Shown here: in pieces, positions 35,931 to 44,994 of the stretch
Position numbering within the stretch: the stretch's first letter is position 1
How the letters are laid out: each line of letters starts with the position of its first letter
Assembly: GCF_900099995.1 (NCBI RefSeq)
Contig: NZ_FNCZ01000002.1
Coordinates: forward strand, 62,001 to 126,000
DNA: 64,000 nt
Direction: 5' to 3'
From: Winogradskyella thalassocola
GTDB taxonomy: Bacteria; Bacteroidota; Bacteroidia; Flavobacteriales; Flavobacteriaceae
Notes under the pieces: model-generated
Database searches by the model: none
What the model saw: the letters and a program-made list of their open reading frames with translations, nothing else
What the model was told of the DNA's origin: nothing
Made by a program: the position numbers and the translations under genes

Positions 35931-35938
35931 TATTTTTG
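35931..35938 (+). promoter_or_regulatory. -7 element before the cobalamin riboswitch
   Basis: TATTTTTG matches TAnnTTTG and lies just before the aptamer start; no matching TTG at 19-21 bases upstream. Confidence 0.45.
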
Positions 35939-35946
35939 CGCCGAAA

Positions 35947-36156
35947 TTAGGTTCTAATCGTTAACCGATTAGATTAAAAGGGAATCAAGTGAAAAGAGGC
36001 ACGATTAAAAATCGGAACTCTTCATTCTTGTACTGTTCCCGCAACTGTAAGCTTAGTCACATTAGTGTGATGCTTGTTATTACCTTCAATGTCACTGTCC
36101 TAAAACTTAGGGATGGGAAGACCAATAACAAGACGCAAGTCAGGAGACCTGCCTTA
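35947..36156 (+). ncRNA. cobalamin (AdoCbl) riboswitch
   Basis: Contains the conserved aptamer elements in order: GGGAATCAAGTGAAAA near 35979, GTTCCCGCAACTGTAA near 36034, GTCACTGTCC near 36090, GGGATGGGAAGAC near 36110 and the B12-box GCAAGTCAGGAGACCTGCC ending near 36153. Located in the leader of btuB, with the ATG at 36200, so adenosylcobalamin should reduce btuB expression. The ATG at 36113 in frame with btuB lies inside the aptamer and is not a start. Confidence 0.95.
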
Positions 36157-36199
36157 TTCAACAATAAAATCAAACTTTCGGGATAAAAGTGATTGCAGA

Positions 36200-38050
36200 A
36201 TGATACGTGTAGTACTCTTATTTTTATTGCTATTATTTGGTAGCGTTGCTAAGGCACAAACATCCACTGATTCTATTCAGAGACTGGATGAAGTTGTATT
36301 GAGTGATGTTAAATTAAAGCGCTATTCTCATGGCTACAAAGTAACAGTGCTTAATGATTCTTTACTTCAAAAGAATAGAAGCTCATTTACCGATATTTTA
36401 CGTTTTAATTCCAATCTCTATTTTAAAGAGAATGGTTATGGTATGGTGTCTTCTCCATCATTTAGAGGTACTAATGCTTCACAAACGGCCGTGATATGGA
36501 ACGGGATTTCTATTAATTCGCAACTCACGGGTCAAACTGATTTTAATACCATTAATACCACTAATTTTAAAAGTGTCATCATACGTTCTGGTGGTGGATC
36601 CGTTCAATATGGTAGTGGTGCCATTGGCGGTAGCATCCATTTAAATAATACCTTAAGTTTTAGTCCTCATTTTGATAATACCATGACCTTATCTTATGGA
36701 AGTTATGATACTAAGAATGTCAGTTATCTGTCATCTTATGCCAAAGACAAATGGTCTTTTAATATTGGGCTGAATTATATTGATTCTGACAATGATTATA
36801 AATACCTAAGTACAGATAAACGCAATACAAACGGAGCTTATTATAACGGGAGTATCAATGCTAATGTCGGTTATGTTATATCTCCTAAAGATGTCATAAA
36901 ACTTTATCATCAAACTTTTTTAGGGGAACGCGAATTTTCTGGAACCATAAGTTCACCTTCTTTAGCTAAATACGAGGATCAAAATTTTAGAACCATGTTA
37001 GAATGGTCGCGTCAAGGTGATAAGGCTTTTTCAAAATTGAAAGTAGCACATTTACAAGAGCATTTTAAATACTTTGGAAATAAAAACACGGAGAATTATA
37101 CCTTCGGAAAAATTAATACTTACCTCATTAACTATACGGCAGATATCAATTTGCTAACTCATTTAAAATTAAAACCGATAGTGTCTTATAATTATTACGA
37201 AGGCAACGGGAGCAGTTTTGGTGACCCTAACCGGAAAGAATTTTCAACGACGGCATTACTTCAATATACTCCTAATGAGAAATGGCAATATGGGTTAAAT
37301 TTAAGACAGGATGTAACCTCAGGCTTTGAAAGTCCGTTGTTGTTTTCTTTTGATGTGGCTTATGAGGTTTCAGACTATTATACCTTGAAATTAAATGGGT
37401 CTAAAAACTACCGTGTCCCAACGTTTAACGATTTGTATTGGCAGCCTGGAGGTAATTTAGATTTAGTGCCTGAAACGTCTTATCAAATTGATTTAGGACA
37501 AGACATATCCTATAAAAGTGCTAAACTTAATCTAAACGCTTTTTATATAAAGACAACCGATCTTATTCAATGGAAGCCAAATACTTCGGGATTTTGGAGT
37601 CCGGAAAACATTGCTGAAACTCAAAATTATGGTGCAGAAGCAAGCTTAGATGTTTCTAAAAAAATTAAAGAGCATCATCTATCACTGCAATTCAATTATG
37701 CATTTACCGTTTCTGAAGATTTAGAAAGCAATAAGCAATTGATATATGTGCCCTATCATAAAGCAAATATAAACTTGGCTTATGCCTACAAGCGTATGTC
37801 CTTATTTTTTCAACATTTATATAATGGAGAAGTGTATACAACTACAGAAAATTTGTCTGGCCGTTTTTATAGCGTAGAGGCTTATCAGGTAAGTAATTTT
37901 GGTATGACTTATCAGTTATTCAAAACAAAATCACAGCACATAGATGTAAGCTTAAACGTGAATAATCTATTTAATACAGTATACGAGAACGTGGCATTTA
38001 GACCAATGCCAGATCGTAATTTTAATTTTCAAATTCAATATAAATTTTAA
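36200..38050 (+). CDS. btuB: TonB-dependent vitamin B12 receptor
   Basis: 616 residues from ATG 36200. Signal peptide (V-A-K-A-Q), TonB-box-like L-D-E-V-V-L-S-D, plug domain (P-S-F-R-G-T-N-A-S-Q-T-A-V-I-W-N-G) and a 22-strand barrel ending in aromatic F (F-Q-I-Q-Y-K-F). Riboswitch control and neighbouring btuFCD support B12 import across the outer membrane. No carboxypeptidase-like or SusD partner, so it is a BtuB-class rather than SusC-class receptor. Confidence 0.92.
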   Translation: MIRVVLLFLLLLFGSVAKAQTSTDSIQRLDEVVLSDVKLKRYSHGYKVTVLNDSLLQKNRSSFTDILRFNSNLYFKENGYGMVSSPSFRGTNASQTAVIWNGISINSQLTGQTDFNTINTTNFKSVIIRSGGGSVQYGSGAIGGSIHLNNTLSFSPHFDNTMTLSYGSYDTKNVSYLSSYAKDKWSFNIGLNYIDSDNDYKYLSTDKRNTNGAYYNGSINANVGYVISPKDVIKLYHQTFLGEREFSGTISSPSLAKYEDQNFRTMLEWSRQGDKAFSKLKVAHLQEHFKYFGNKNTENYTFGKINTYLINYTADINLLTHLKLKPIVSYNYYEGNGSSFGDPNRKEFSTTALLQYTPNEKWQYGLNLRQDVTSGFESPLLFSFDVAYEVSDYYTLKLNGSKNYRVPTFNDLYWQPGGNLDLVPETSYQIDLGQDISYKSAKLNLNAFYIKTTDLIQWKPNTSGFWSPENIAETQNYGAEASLDVSKKIKEHHLSLQFNYAFTVSEDLESNKQLIYVPYHKANINLAYAYKRMSLFFQHLYNGEVYTTTENLSGRFYSVEAYQVSNFGMTYQLFKTKSQHIDVSLNVNNLFNTVYENVAFRPMPDRNFNFQIQYKF

Positions 38051-38060
38051 AACAAGTACA

Positions 38061-39110
38061 ATGAAAAGAATCATGTTATCAATTTTTGCAATGTCATTAT
38101 TAATCGTTTCCTGTTCTAGCGATGATGATGGAATATCATCTGAGCCATTAGGTGCTTACGAAGATGGAATTATAGTTAGTGGAGAAGGAGGACCGTCTTC
38201 TATTTCTTTTATTTCTGAAGATTTAATGACATCAGAAAACCAAATTTATTTTAATGCAAATAATGAAGCTACAGGTGTGTATTTACAATCTATAGGTTTT
38301 AATGATGATAAGGCTTATATTGTTGTAGATGCAGGAACAATTACTGTGGTTAATCGTTACACATTTGAAAAATTAACGACAATTTCTACAGGATTAACGA
38401 CTCCAAGATTTATTGATTTTGATGATAATATAGCTTACGTATCAGATTGGGGAGATCCTTTTGATGCAACGGATGATTATATAGCAGTGGTGAATTTAAC
38501 GACTAACACGGTATTTTCTACAATTCTAGTGTCTGAAGGTCCAGAACAAGTTTTAGAAAAGTCGGGTAAAATCTATGTGTCTCACAAAGGAGGGTATGGA
38601 GTGAATAACGTCATTTCTGTAATTAATATATCAGATAATTCAGTTGAAACTATTACCGTTAATGATGTGCCAGATGAAATGTTTATAGATGAATCTGGAG
38701 ATTTATTAGTATTGAGTTCTGGTGCTAATCAATCTTGGTTAACACCACCTGTTGAAACAGAAGCAGCAATCACAAGAATTGATTTAAGTGATAATTCTAT
38801 AATTTCTAATTTAGAATTTCCTGCTGGTCAACACCCAGGTTTAATGGCATACGATGATGGCGCTGCTTATTATGTTTTAAACAATAAAGTTTATAGTTTA
38901 GCTGATAATGCTACTAGTTTACCTACAACGTCTTTATTTGATATCAGTACAAGTTACACTTACGGTTTAGCTGTTGATGATAATCAGTTGTTTGTAACCG
39001 ATGCTAGTTTTACAGGAAATAGTACCTTATTAGTGTATGATATATCTTCTCGAACAGAAACTAATTCATTCAGTGTTGGAGTAGGTGCTTCAAAAATATA
39101 TTTCAATTAA
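38061..39110 (+). CDS. surface YncE-like beta-propeller lipoprotein, BtuG-like
   Basis: 349 residues. Lipobox I-V-S-C-S-S followed by acidic D-D-D-G, which in Bacteroidota often marks surface-exposed lipoproteins. Repeated N-x-V-x-V-I/V-x-L propeller blades (I-A-V-V-N-L-T-T-N, I-S-V-I-N-I-S-D-N, A-I-T-R-I-D-L-S-D-N). It begins 10 bases after btuB in the riboswitch-controlled unit. Bacteroides BtuG, a surface B12-binding lipoprotein propeller encoded with btuB, is the obvious parallel; that assignment rests on fold and position. Confidence 0.75.
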   Translation: MKRIMLSIFAMSLLIVSCSSDDDGISSEPLGAYEDGIIVSGEGGPSSISFISEDLMTSENQIYFNANNEATGVYLQSIGFNDDKAYIVVDAGTITVVNRYTFEKLTTISTGLTTPRFIDFDDNIAYVSDWGDPFDATDDYIAVVNLTTNTVFSTILVSEGPEQVLEKSGKIYVSHKGGYGVNNVISVINISDNSVETITVNDVPDEMFIDESGDLLVLSSGANQSWLTPPVETEAAITRIDLSDNSIISNLEFPAGQHPGLMAYDDGAAYYVLNNKVYSLADNATSLPTTSLFDISTSYTYGLAVDDNQLFVTDASFTGNSTLLVYDISSRTETNSFSVGVGASKIYFN

Positions 39111-39130
39111 TTATAGTTTCTAATAAGCAA

Positions 39131-39173
39131 AAAAAAAAGCCGCTTTTACATTTTGTAGAAGCGGCTTTTTATT
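39131..39173. terminator. bidirectional terminator
   Basis: A-run, AAGCCGCTT..ACA / TGT..AAGCGGCTT stem (two-base internal mismatch), T-run; between convergent btuG-like and S41 genes. Confidence 0.8.
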
Positions 39174-39177
39174 TTTA

Positions 39178-40692
39178 TTAATTTATAAGATTGAATTCTA
39201 GTGGTCGATCATCTACCATATCAAATCTAAAAGGATTTTTAAAATTTTGATCACTTATTTGTTTTATAGGTTCTCTTGGTTCTTGTGATGATAGTGACGC
39301 CCGACTTAAGCCTGTAATATCAGCAATAACCTCTGCTAATAGACGCTCTTCAATATTACCAAGTTCACCAAGGTTTTCATAGTATTCAGATATTTGGAAT
39401 GTAGGATCTGGACTCAAACCATTATAGAATTCAGAATAACCATCAGCATTTTGTGCTTCGTAGATTAAAGGCTGCATAGCATACTTATGATTAGGGTTTA
39501 CATTTTCTTTAGATAAATTCGGTGAATCATAGATTGTTCTAGAAGCTTGAGATTTACCTCTTGTTGTAGAACCAACTTGTACAACATCAATGTAAGGAGA
39601 TAAGCCGTTAATAACAAGCTCGCTAGCAGAAGCGCTATTTCTCGTTGTAATGATATACACCTTATTTAAATTTAAACTATTAATAGATTGTTGATAGGTG
39701 ATGTCACCGTTAGTATTTCGTTTGGTCATTTGGGTAACAAAAGGATTAAGTAAAGCTTCAGGATTACTTTGTTCGAACTCAGTAAGTATATCAGTATTCC
39801 ATTTTTCTTTAAAGAATACCTCTCCTGTATATTGGCCAGTTATCATAGACGCTAACCATATCGCTGTATCAACGCTACCTCCTCCATTATAACGTAAATC
39901 TAAAACCAAATCAGAAACACCTGCAGATTGAAATTCAGCAAAAACATTATTCAGTTCATCTAAATTCTCATTACCAATTCTAAATCCGTTATACATTAAG
40001 TACCCTATAGAGCTACCCGAAACATTAAGAACGTTGTGGGTTAAAATGGGGTTCTCAGTATATGGCGATTTCGTTAGTGTCAACGTTTCGTTATTTGAGG
40101 TAATAATATCATCCGTTAGTGTAACTGTTGTGCCATTATTATCATAATCAGCCCAACCAATAGTGTAGGTTGTAGGGTTAAGTAACGCACTGAAGTTACT
40201 CTCTGTAATGGCTGCTCCATCAATCGTATTAAAAATCATTCCTCTAGTAACTCCTTTAGCTTCTGCATCTGTATTAGGCATAACATAGCGTACATAACCA
40301 ATAACGTCTTCTGCGGCATTTGGTAATTTTACTAAGCCATAGGCCATCCCGTTACTATACGTAGTGCCTTGTAATAATTGCTCTAAGTCTAAATAATTAG
40401 GTACAATGACACTAAACTCATCAATATCATTTGGCAAATAGAGTAGGGATTCAAATAAGTCTTCGGGTGAAGCATATTCATTGAGATAATTTGTGTAGTC
40501 GTCGTTAGAATTAAAACGATCGTTTGCTAAATCTGTGATTTCATCCTTATAGGCGTAAACTGCATTCATTCCTTTCCAAACAAAGTCATTAATTTCAATT
40601 GTTGAAATAGGATTATCATCCATATCTTCAAAACAACTCGTTAGTGCAAACAGGGCAACACAAGTGAGTAGTAAAACCTTAAAATTTTTCAT
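39178..40692 (-). CDS. S41 family peptidase lipoprotein
   Basis: 504 residues. Lipobox L-T-S-C-F. A PDZ-like region (about 120-210) precedes the S41 domain: L-V-L-D-L-R-Y-N-G-G-G near 260, catalytic serine in N-S-A-S-A-S-E near 355, lysine in T-R-G-K-S near 382. Tail-specific-protease type endopeptidase; as a lipoprotein it acts in the periplasm or on the surface. Single gene. Confidence 0.9.
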   Translation of the reverse strand: MKNFKVLLLTCVALFALTSCFEDMDDNPISTIEINDFVWKGMNAVYAYKDEITDLANDRFNSNDDYTNYLNEYASPEDLFESLLYLPNDIDEFSVIVPNYLDLEQLLQGTTYSNGMAYGLVKLPNAAEDVIGYVRYVMPNTDAEAKGVTRGMIFNTIDGAAITESNFSALLNPTTYTIGWADYDNNGTTVTLTDDIITSNNETLTLTKSPYTENPILTHNVLNVSGSSIGYLMYNGFRIGNENLDELNNVFAEFQSAGVSDLVLDLRYNGGGSVDTAIWLASMITGQYTGEVFFKEKWNTDILTEFEQSNPEALLNPFVTQMTKRNTNGDITYQQSINSLNLNKVYIITTRNSASASELVINGLSPYIDVVQVGSTTRGKSQASRTIYDSPNLSKENVNPNHKYAMQPLIYEAQNADGYSEFYNGLSPDPTFQISEYYENLGELGNIEERLLAEVIADITGLSRASLSSQEPREPIKQISDQNFKNPFRFDMVDDRPLEFNLIN

Positions 40693-41018
40693 AGTTATTT
40701 TTCTTTAATAAGTAGCAATTTTTCTTTTCTTACTGTAAAACTCTAAATTTACTTACAATATTGTAAAATAAAAAAATGAAGTCATATTATCTTTTTATTT
40801 GTAGCCGAGAATAAAGGCTTTTATGCCCTAATGCAATCAATTTTTGATTGCATAGTTTGATCTTAGAAATTAAAAAAGTGGTAAAATTAGGGGGGATAAT
40901 GCAAATTCGTAGGTAAAAGAAAAAGATTAAATGACTTTAACGTGTAACAAAACATAAAGTGTATCGTCGTAATAATGAAGGCGAGTAAAATTGACTTCAC
41001 CAACCAATCAAAAATCTA
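40693..41018. other. 326-base intergenic region between divergent S41 and sigma-factor genes
   Basis: No ORF seen. It holds a perfect 14-base palindrome TTACAATATTGTAA at 40753-40766 and a perfect 10-bp hairpin ATGCAATCAA/TTGATTGCAT with a TTT loop at 40831-40853. Either could be regulatory; neither resembles a complete terminator. A consensus promoter was not found. Confidence 0.5.
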
Positions 41019-41528
41019 ATGAAGCAAGCAGATTTTGTAAGCTTAGTAATGCCATTTAAGGATAAAGTATTTCGTTTAGCAAAACGATTACTGGTTTCTC
41101 GTGAAGAAGCAGAAGATGCCACGCAAGAAATATTGTTGAAATTATGGAAGAATAACAAAAAGATTGGGGACTATAAAAATGTAGAAGCGTTTTCAATGAC
41201 GATGACAAAGAATTTTTGCTTAGACCGATTAAAATCAAAACAAGCATCTAATTTAAAAATTGTTCATAGTAATTATACGGATAACAATTCGTCATTACAA
41301 CATCAGGTTGAAGCAAAAGATAGTGTGGATTGGGTTTCTAAAATAATGGAAGACCTACCAGAACAACAAAAAATAATAGTGCAATTAAGAGATATTGAAG
41401 AATATGATTATGAAGAAATCGCTAAAATGTTAGATATGAATGAAACAGCGATTCGCGTAAATCTATCGAGAGCACGAAAAACAATACGAGAAAAATTAAC
41501 TAATACACATCAACATGGTATTAAATAA
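41019..41528 (+). CDS. ECF-type RNA polymerase sigma factor
   Basis: 169 residues. Region 2: K-D-K-V-F-R-L-A-K-R and E-E-A-E-D-A-T-Q-E-I-L-L-K-L-W; region 4: L-P-E-Q-Q-K-I-I-V-Q-L-R-D-I-E-E-Y-D-Y-E-E-I-A-K-M-L with a helix-turn-helix N-E-T-A-I-R-V-N-L-S-R-A-R. It overlaps the next gene by 14 bases. The downstream genes (membrane protein and two DUF4252 proteins) are its probable regulon and control partners. Confidence 0.92.
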   Translation: MKQADFVSLVMPFKDKVFRLAKRLLVSREEAEDATQEILLKLWKNNKKIGDYKNVEAFSMTMTKNFCLDRLKSKQASNLKIVHSNYTDNNSSLQHQVEAKDSVDWVSKIMEDLPEQQKIIVQLRDIEEYDYEEIAKMLDMNETAIRVNLSRARKTIREKLTNTHQHGIK

Positions 41529-42000
41529 TATAGAAAAATTAATAGAAAAGTATCATAACGCAGAAACATCTCTGCAAGAAGAAGCGCAGTTAAAAGCGTA
41601 CTTCAACGGGGAGAATGTGGCGCCAGAATTTGAGCATTACAAGCCCATGTTTCAATACTTTTCGCTATCACAAAAAGAGCAGTATACCAAAGACGTTCCA
41701 TTAAACACTAAGAAAACAAAATTGTATCAATGGATTTCTGTCGCAGCTGTTGCCGTTCTTATGGTTGGTTTAGTTGTACCAAGCTTTATGGGGCCTACAG
41801 AACAAGAAAAACAAGAAGCACTTTTGGTATATAACCAAACAATGGAAGCTTTGAGTTTAATTTCTTTAGGAATGAATGAAGGGAAACAACAATTTAACAA
41901 CTTAGCTTTAGTTGGTGATAATATCAACGAAGGTGCTCACCAAGCAAGTAAGCTAAGTCAATTTAGTACAATGACAAACAAAATTTTAAAAAACAAGTAA
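41515..42000 (+). CDS. putative anti-sigma membrane protein
   Basis: 161 residues. N-terminal cytoplasmic helical part (I-E-K-L-I-E-K-Y-H-N-A-E-T-S) of the kind seen at the start of Bacteroidota anti-sigma proteins, one transmembrane helix (about 71-89, W-I-S-V-A-A-V-A-V-L-M-V) and a helical periplasmic tail. Overlap with the sigma gene supports a regulator role. No zinc motif. Confidence 0.65.
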   Translation: MVLNNIEKLIEKYHNAETSLQEEAQLKAYFNGENVAPEFEHYKPMFQYFSLSQKEQYTKDVPLNTKKTKLYQWISVAAVAVLMVGLVVPSFMGPTEQEKQEALLVYNQTMEALSLISLGMNEGKQQFNNLALVGDNINEGAHQASKLSQFSTMTNKILKNK

Positions 42001-42066
42001 AACTAAAAATTAGAAATTATGAAAAATTCGAAAAATTTTCACGAATACCTAAATAATAGAATAACC

Positions 42067-42645
42067 ATGAGTAAAAAAATAATAGTAATAACGGCTCTTT
42101 TATTGACACCAGTATTGACGTTCGCTCAAGGTATATTCGATAAATACGAGGACATTGAAGAGGTGGCATCCTTTGTAATTAATCAGAAGGCATTTAGAAT
42201 GTTGGCCACTATAGATATGGATATTGATGATCCGGAAGCGAAAGAGTTTATGGAAATGGTTAAGAAAATAACAGGTCTTAAAGTTTTTACAACAGGAGAT
42301 GATAAAGTGTCTTCAGATATGAAAGCTACAGTAGATTCTTATTTAAAATCGTCTAAACTTGAAGAGTTAATGCGTTTTAAAGATGGTGATCAAACGGTGA
42401 AATTTTACGTAAAAGAAGGTAAAGACGAAAACCATGTAAAAGAGTTGTTGATGTTTATGTCAGGTCTTAAGGAATTAACGGAAGGACAAGACATCGAAAT
42501 TAACGGTAAAAAACGTGTATTTGAAACGGTCGTATTGTCTTTAACTGGTGATATTGATTTAAGACAAATTTCTAAAATCACGAATTCAATGGATATTCCA
42601 GGTGGTGAGCAGTTAAAGAAAGCTGGAGAAAAAAAGAATAAGTAA
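42067..42645 (+). CDS. DUF4252 periplasmic protein
   Basis: 192 residues from ATG 42067 (a 16-residue longer frame from ATG 42019 would bury the signal peptide). Signal peptide ends T-F-A-Q. DUF4252 body: V-A-S-F-V-I-N-Q-K-A-F-R-M-L, I-T-G-L-K-V-F-T-T-G, E-L-M-R-F-K-D-G. Bacteroidota-specific, function unknown, commonly encoded after ECF sigma factors. Paralogue of the next gene. Confidence 0.8.
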   Translation: MSKKIIVITALLLTPVLTFAQGIFDKYEDIEEVASFVINQKAFRMLATIDMDIDDPEAKEFMEMVKKITGLKVFTTGDDKVSSDMKATVDSYLKSSKLEELMRFKDGDQTVKFYVKEGKDENHVKELLMFMSGLKELTEGQDIEINGKKRVFETVVLSLTGDIDLRQISKITNSMDIPGGEQLKKAGEKKNK

Positions 42646-42738
42646 ACTGAAGACACGAGCATGCTAAAGGATTTATCATTTAACCGAATGACGAATAGCG
42701 AACTGCATGAGTCGTTAAAAAAATAAAATAAATAAACC

Positions 42739-43284
42739 ATGATACAATCAATCAAAAAATCAATAGTAATGTTGCTTTTGATTTCAGCTTTTACAAGCTG
42801 TAATCAAGGGCCTACATTGCAGACCTATTATGTAGATAACGAATTAAAACCAGGTTTTGCTTCGTTTGATGTGCCAACAAGTTTTGTTAATGTTGAAAAA
42901 GTTGACTTGACCGAAGAACAGAAAGAAGCTTATAATTCTGTAGATAAGTTGAATGTCTTAACGTTTATGAAAGATGATACCGATGCTGAAGATTATAAAT
43001 TAGAATTAGAAAAGGTTAATACTATTCTTAAGGATCCTAAATATGAAGAGTTAATGCGTGGAGGTAATGCTGCAGATGGAAAATTTGTGGTAAAGTTTTT
43101 AGGCGATATAGAGAATATTGATGAAGTCATTATTTTTGGAAACGCTAAAAATAAAGGTTTTATCATCGCCAGAATTTTAGGAGATGATATGAATGCAGGC
43201 AAATTAATGTCCTTAGGTTCCGTATTGGAGAAGGCAGATTTTGATGAAAATCAATTAAATGGTTTAAAAGACTTTTTTAAATAA
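42739..43284 (+). CDS. DUF4252 lipoprotein
   Basis: 181 residues. Lipobox F-T-S-C-N. Shares with its upstream neighbour the order V-F/L-T-F-M-K, Y-E-E-L-M-R-G-G, F-V-V-K-F-L and a conserved C-terminal L-M-S-L-G helix, so the two arose by duplication. Last gene of the sigma-factor unit. Confidence 0.78.
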   Translation: MIQSIKKSIVMLLLISAFTSCNQGPTLQTYYVDNELKPGFASFDVPTSFVNVEKVDLTEEQKEAYNSVDKLNVLTFMKDDTDAEDYKLELEKVNTILKDPKYEELMRGGNAADGKFVVKFLGDIENIDEVIIFGNAKNKGFIIARILGDDMNAGKLMSLGSVLEKADFDENQLNGLKDFFK

Positions 43285-43305
43285 ACTGACAATTTTATTT
43301 AAATG

Positions 43306-43533
43306 TTAATGTGAATCGTCTTGAGGAGTATCTTCAAGGCGATTTTCTTTTTTATCATTTTTTAAGGCATAGTTAACGGCAAAAACAAACATGGTTCCAA
43401 AACCTAAGAATAGAAGTCCCTTTATAATTATATAATCGAGGACCTCTAATAAACCGGCTATAAATAAACTTAGAGTTATAAGTGTTACGCAAGTTAAGGC
43501 TATAGCGTCTGGTGATGTTGGTAAAAATTTCAC
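43306..43533 (-). CDS. small two-helix membrane protein
   Basis: 75 residues: two hydrophobic helices (about 10-30 and 36-55) and a short charged, D/E/N-rich tail ending D-D-S-H. Immediately downstream of purB on the same strand (12 bases), so likely co-transcribed. Not recognised as a named family. Confidence 0.6.
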   Translation of the reverse strand: MKFLPTSPDAIALTCVTLITLSLFIAGLLEVLDYIIIKGLLFLGFGTMFVFAVNYALKNDKKENRLEDTPQDDSH

Positions 43534-43545
43534 AGATTTTTTAAA

Positions 43546-44889
43546 TTAGATTCCAGTATAATTACTTGGAGTAATCGCTTTTAATTCCGATTTAATAGCA
43601 TCAGAAACCTCTAAGGTATCAATAAAATTTGAAATAGAACTTTTAGTAATAGCTTCGTTAGTCCTCGTTAAACCTTTTAAGGCTTCATAAGGATTAGGAT
43701 AACTTTCACGTCTTAAGATGGTTTGAATAGCTTCTGCAACCACAGCCCAGTTATTCTCTAAATCTTGAGCAAACTTTGGTTCGTTTAATAATAACTTTCC
43801 TAAACCTTTTACTGTAGATTTAAAAGCAATTAGAGTATGTCCAAAAGGGACACCTACATTTCTTAAAACCGTACTATCCGTTAAATCACGTTGTAATCTA
43901 GACAATGGTAATTTCGCTGATAGATGCTCAAAAATAGCATTTGCGATTCCTAAATTTCCTTCACTATTTTCAAAATCAATTGGGTTTACTTTGTGTGGCA
44001 TTGCAGAACTTCCGACCTCACCAGCTTTAATCTTTTGTTTAAAATAATCCATCGACACATACGTCCAAATATCTCTGTCCAAGTCAATGATTATGGTATT
44101 AATACGTTTTAAACCATCAAATAAAGCTGCAACATGATCGTAATGCTCTATTTGTGTTGTTGGAAACGAGTGGTGTAAGCCTAATTTTTCTTGAACAAAT
44201 TTCGTTCCGAAAGCTTTCCAGTCGATATTAGGGTAGGCTACTTTATGGGCGTTGAAATTTCCTGTTGCACCACCAAATTTTGCAGCACTAGGTACATCGT
44301 TTAATAAATTGAATTGTTCTTTTAAGCGCACAGCAAAAACCTCGATTTCTTTTCCTAATCGTGTAGGTGAAGCAGGTTGACCATGTGTTCTAGCTAACAT
44401 TGGGATATGTGCCCAATCTTTTGCTAAGCCTTCAATTTTTTCTAATAACACCAAATATTCAGGAACGTAAACATCATTCATCGCATCCTTAATACTTAAA
44501 GGAATTGCAGTGTTATTGATGTCTTGAGAGGTTAATCCAAAGTGAATAAATTCTTTGTACGCTGATAACTCTAAAGCATCAAATTTATCTTTAATAAAGT
44601 ATTCAACGGCTTTTACATCGTGATTGGTAACTTTTTCAATCTCTTTAATTGCAGAAGCATCAACAGCTGTAAAATTTGTATAAATAGCTCTTAAATCTTC
44701 AAAAACAGACTTAGAAACAGATTCTAATTGTGGTAATGGTAATTCACATAAGGCAATAAAATATTCAATCTCTACTAAAACACGATATTTTATAAGTGCT
44801 TCTTCTGAGAAATAATTGCCTAAAGCTTCAACTTTAGATCGGTATCTACCATCGATTGGTGAAATTGCATTAAGAGGTGAAAGTGCCAT
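43546..44889 (-). CDS. purB: adenylosuccinate lyase
   Basis: 447 residues. Fumarase/aspartase superfamily signature G-S-S-A-M-P-H-K-V-N-P-I-D near 290, plus T-S-Q-D-I-N-N-T and R-T-H-G-Q-P-A-S-P-T near 125 and 170, with the catalytic His in the latter. The S-P-L-N-A-I-S-P-I-D-G-R-Y start is the proteobacterial-type (PurB of about 450 residues). Acts twice in purine synthesis, forming AICAR and AMP. Confidence 0.96.
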   Translation of the reverse strand: MALSPLNAISPIDGRYRSKVEALGNYFSEEALIKYRVLVEIEYFIALCELPLPQLESVSKSVFEDLRAIYTNFTAVDASAIKEIEKVTNHDVKAVEYFIKDKFDALELSAYKEFIHFGLTSQDINNTAIPLSIKDAMNDVYVPEYLVLLEKIEGLAKDWAHIPMLARTHGQPASPTRLGKEIEVFAVRLKEQFNLLNDVPSAAKFGGATGNFNAHKVAYPNIDWKAFGTKFVQEKLGLHHSFPTTQIEHYDHVAALFDGLKRINTIIIDLDRDIWTYVSMDYFKQKIKAGEVGSSAMPHKVNPIDFENSEGNLGIANAIFEHLSAKLPLSRLQRDLTDSTVLRNVGVPFGHTLIAFKSTVKGLGKLLLNEPKFAQDLENNWAVVAEAIQTILRRESYPNPYEALKGLTRTNEAITKSSISNFIDTLEVSDAIKSELKAITPSNYTGI

Positions 44890-44912
44890 TTATGTTGGTT
44901 TTTTAGAAGCAT

Positions 44913-44920
44913 CAAATATA
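44913..44920 (-). promoter_or_regulatory. -7 element before purB
   Basis: TATATTTG on the minus strand, 24 bases before the purB ATG; the -33 position lacks TTG. Confidence 0.4.
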
Positions 44921-44994
44921 AGGAAGTAAGTTTGAAGTTTGAAGCACGAACCACGAAGTTTTTAGGATATTTTCTAACTCCAAGTTTCCAACTT

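Noticed and set aside
36113..36199. Upstream in-frame ATG start for btuB
   Set aside because: It lies within the cobalamin aptamer and would put about 30 residues before a perfect signal peptide; ATG 36200 is preferred.
40753..40766. TTACAATATTGTAA palindrome as an operator
   Set aside because: Single copy in an AT-rich gap and not clearly tied to a promoter; recorded only as part of the intergenic region.
42661..42726. 21-codon ORF between the two DUF4252 genes
   Set aside because: Begins M-L-K-D-L-S-F and looks mildly coding-like, but is too short and without recognisable family or clear signal; may be a relic.
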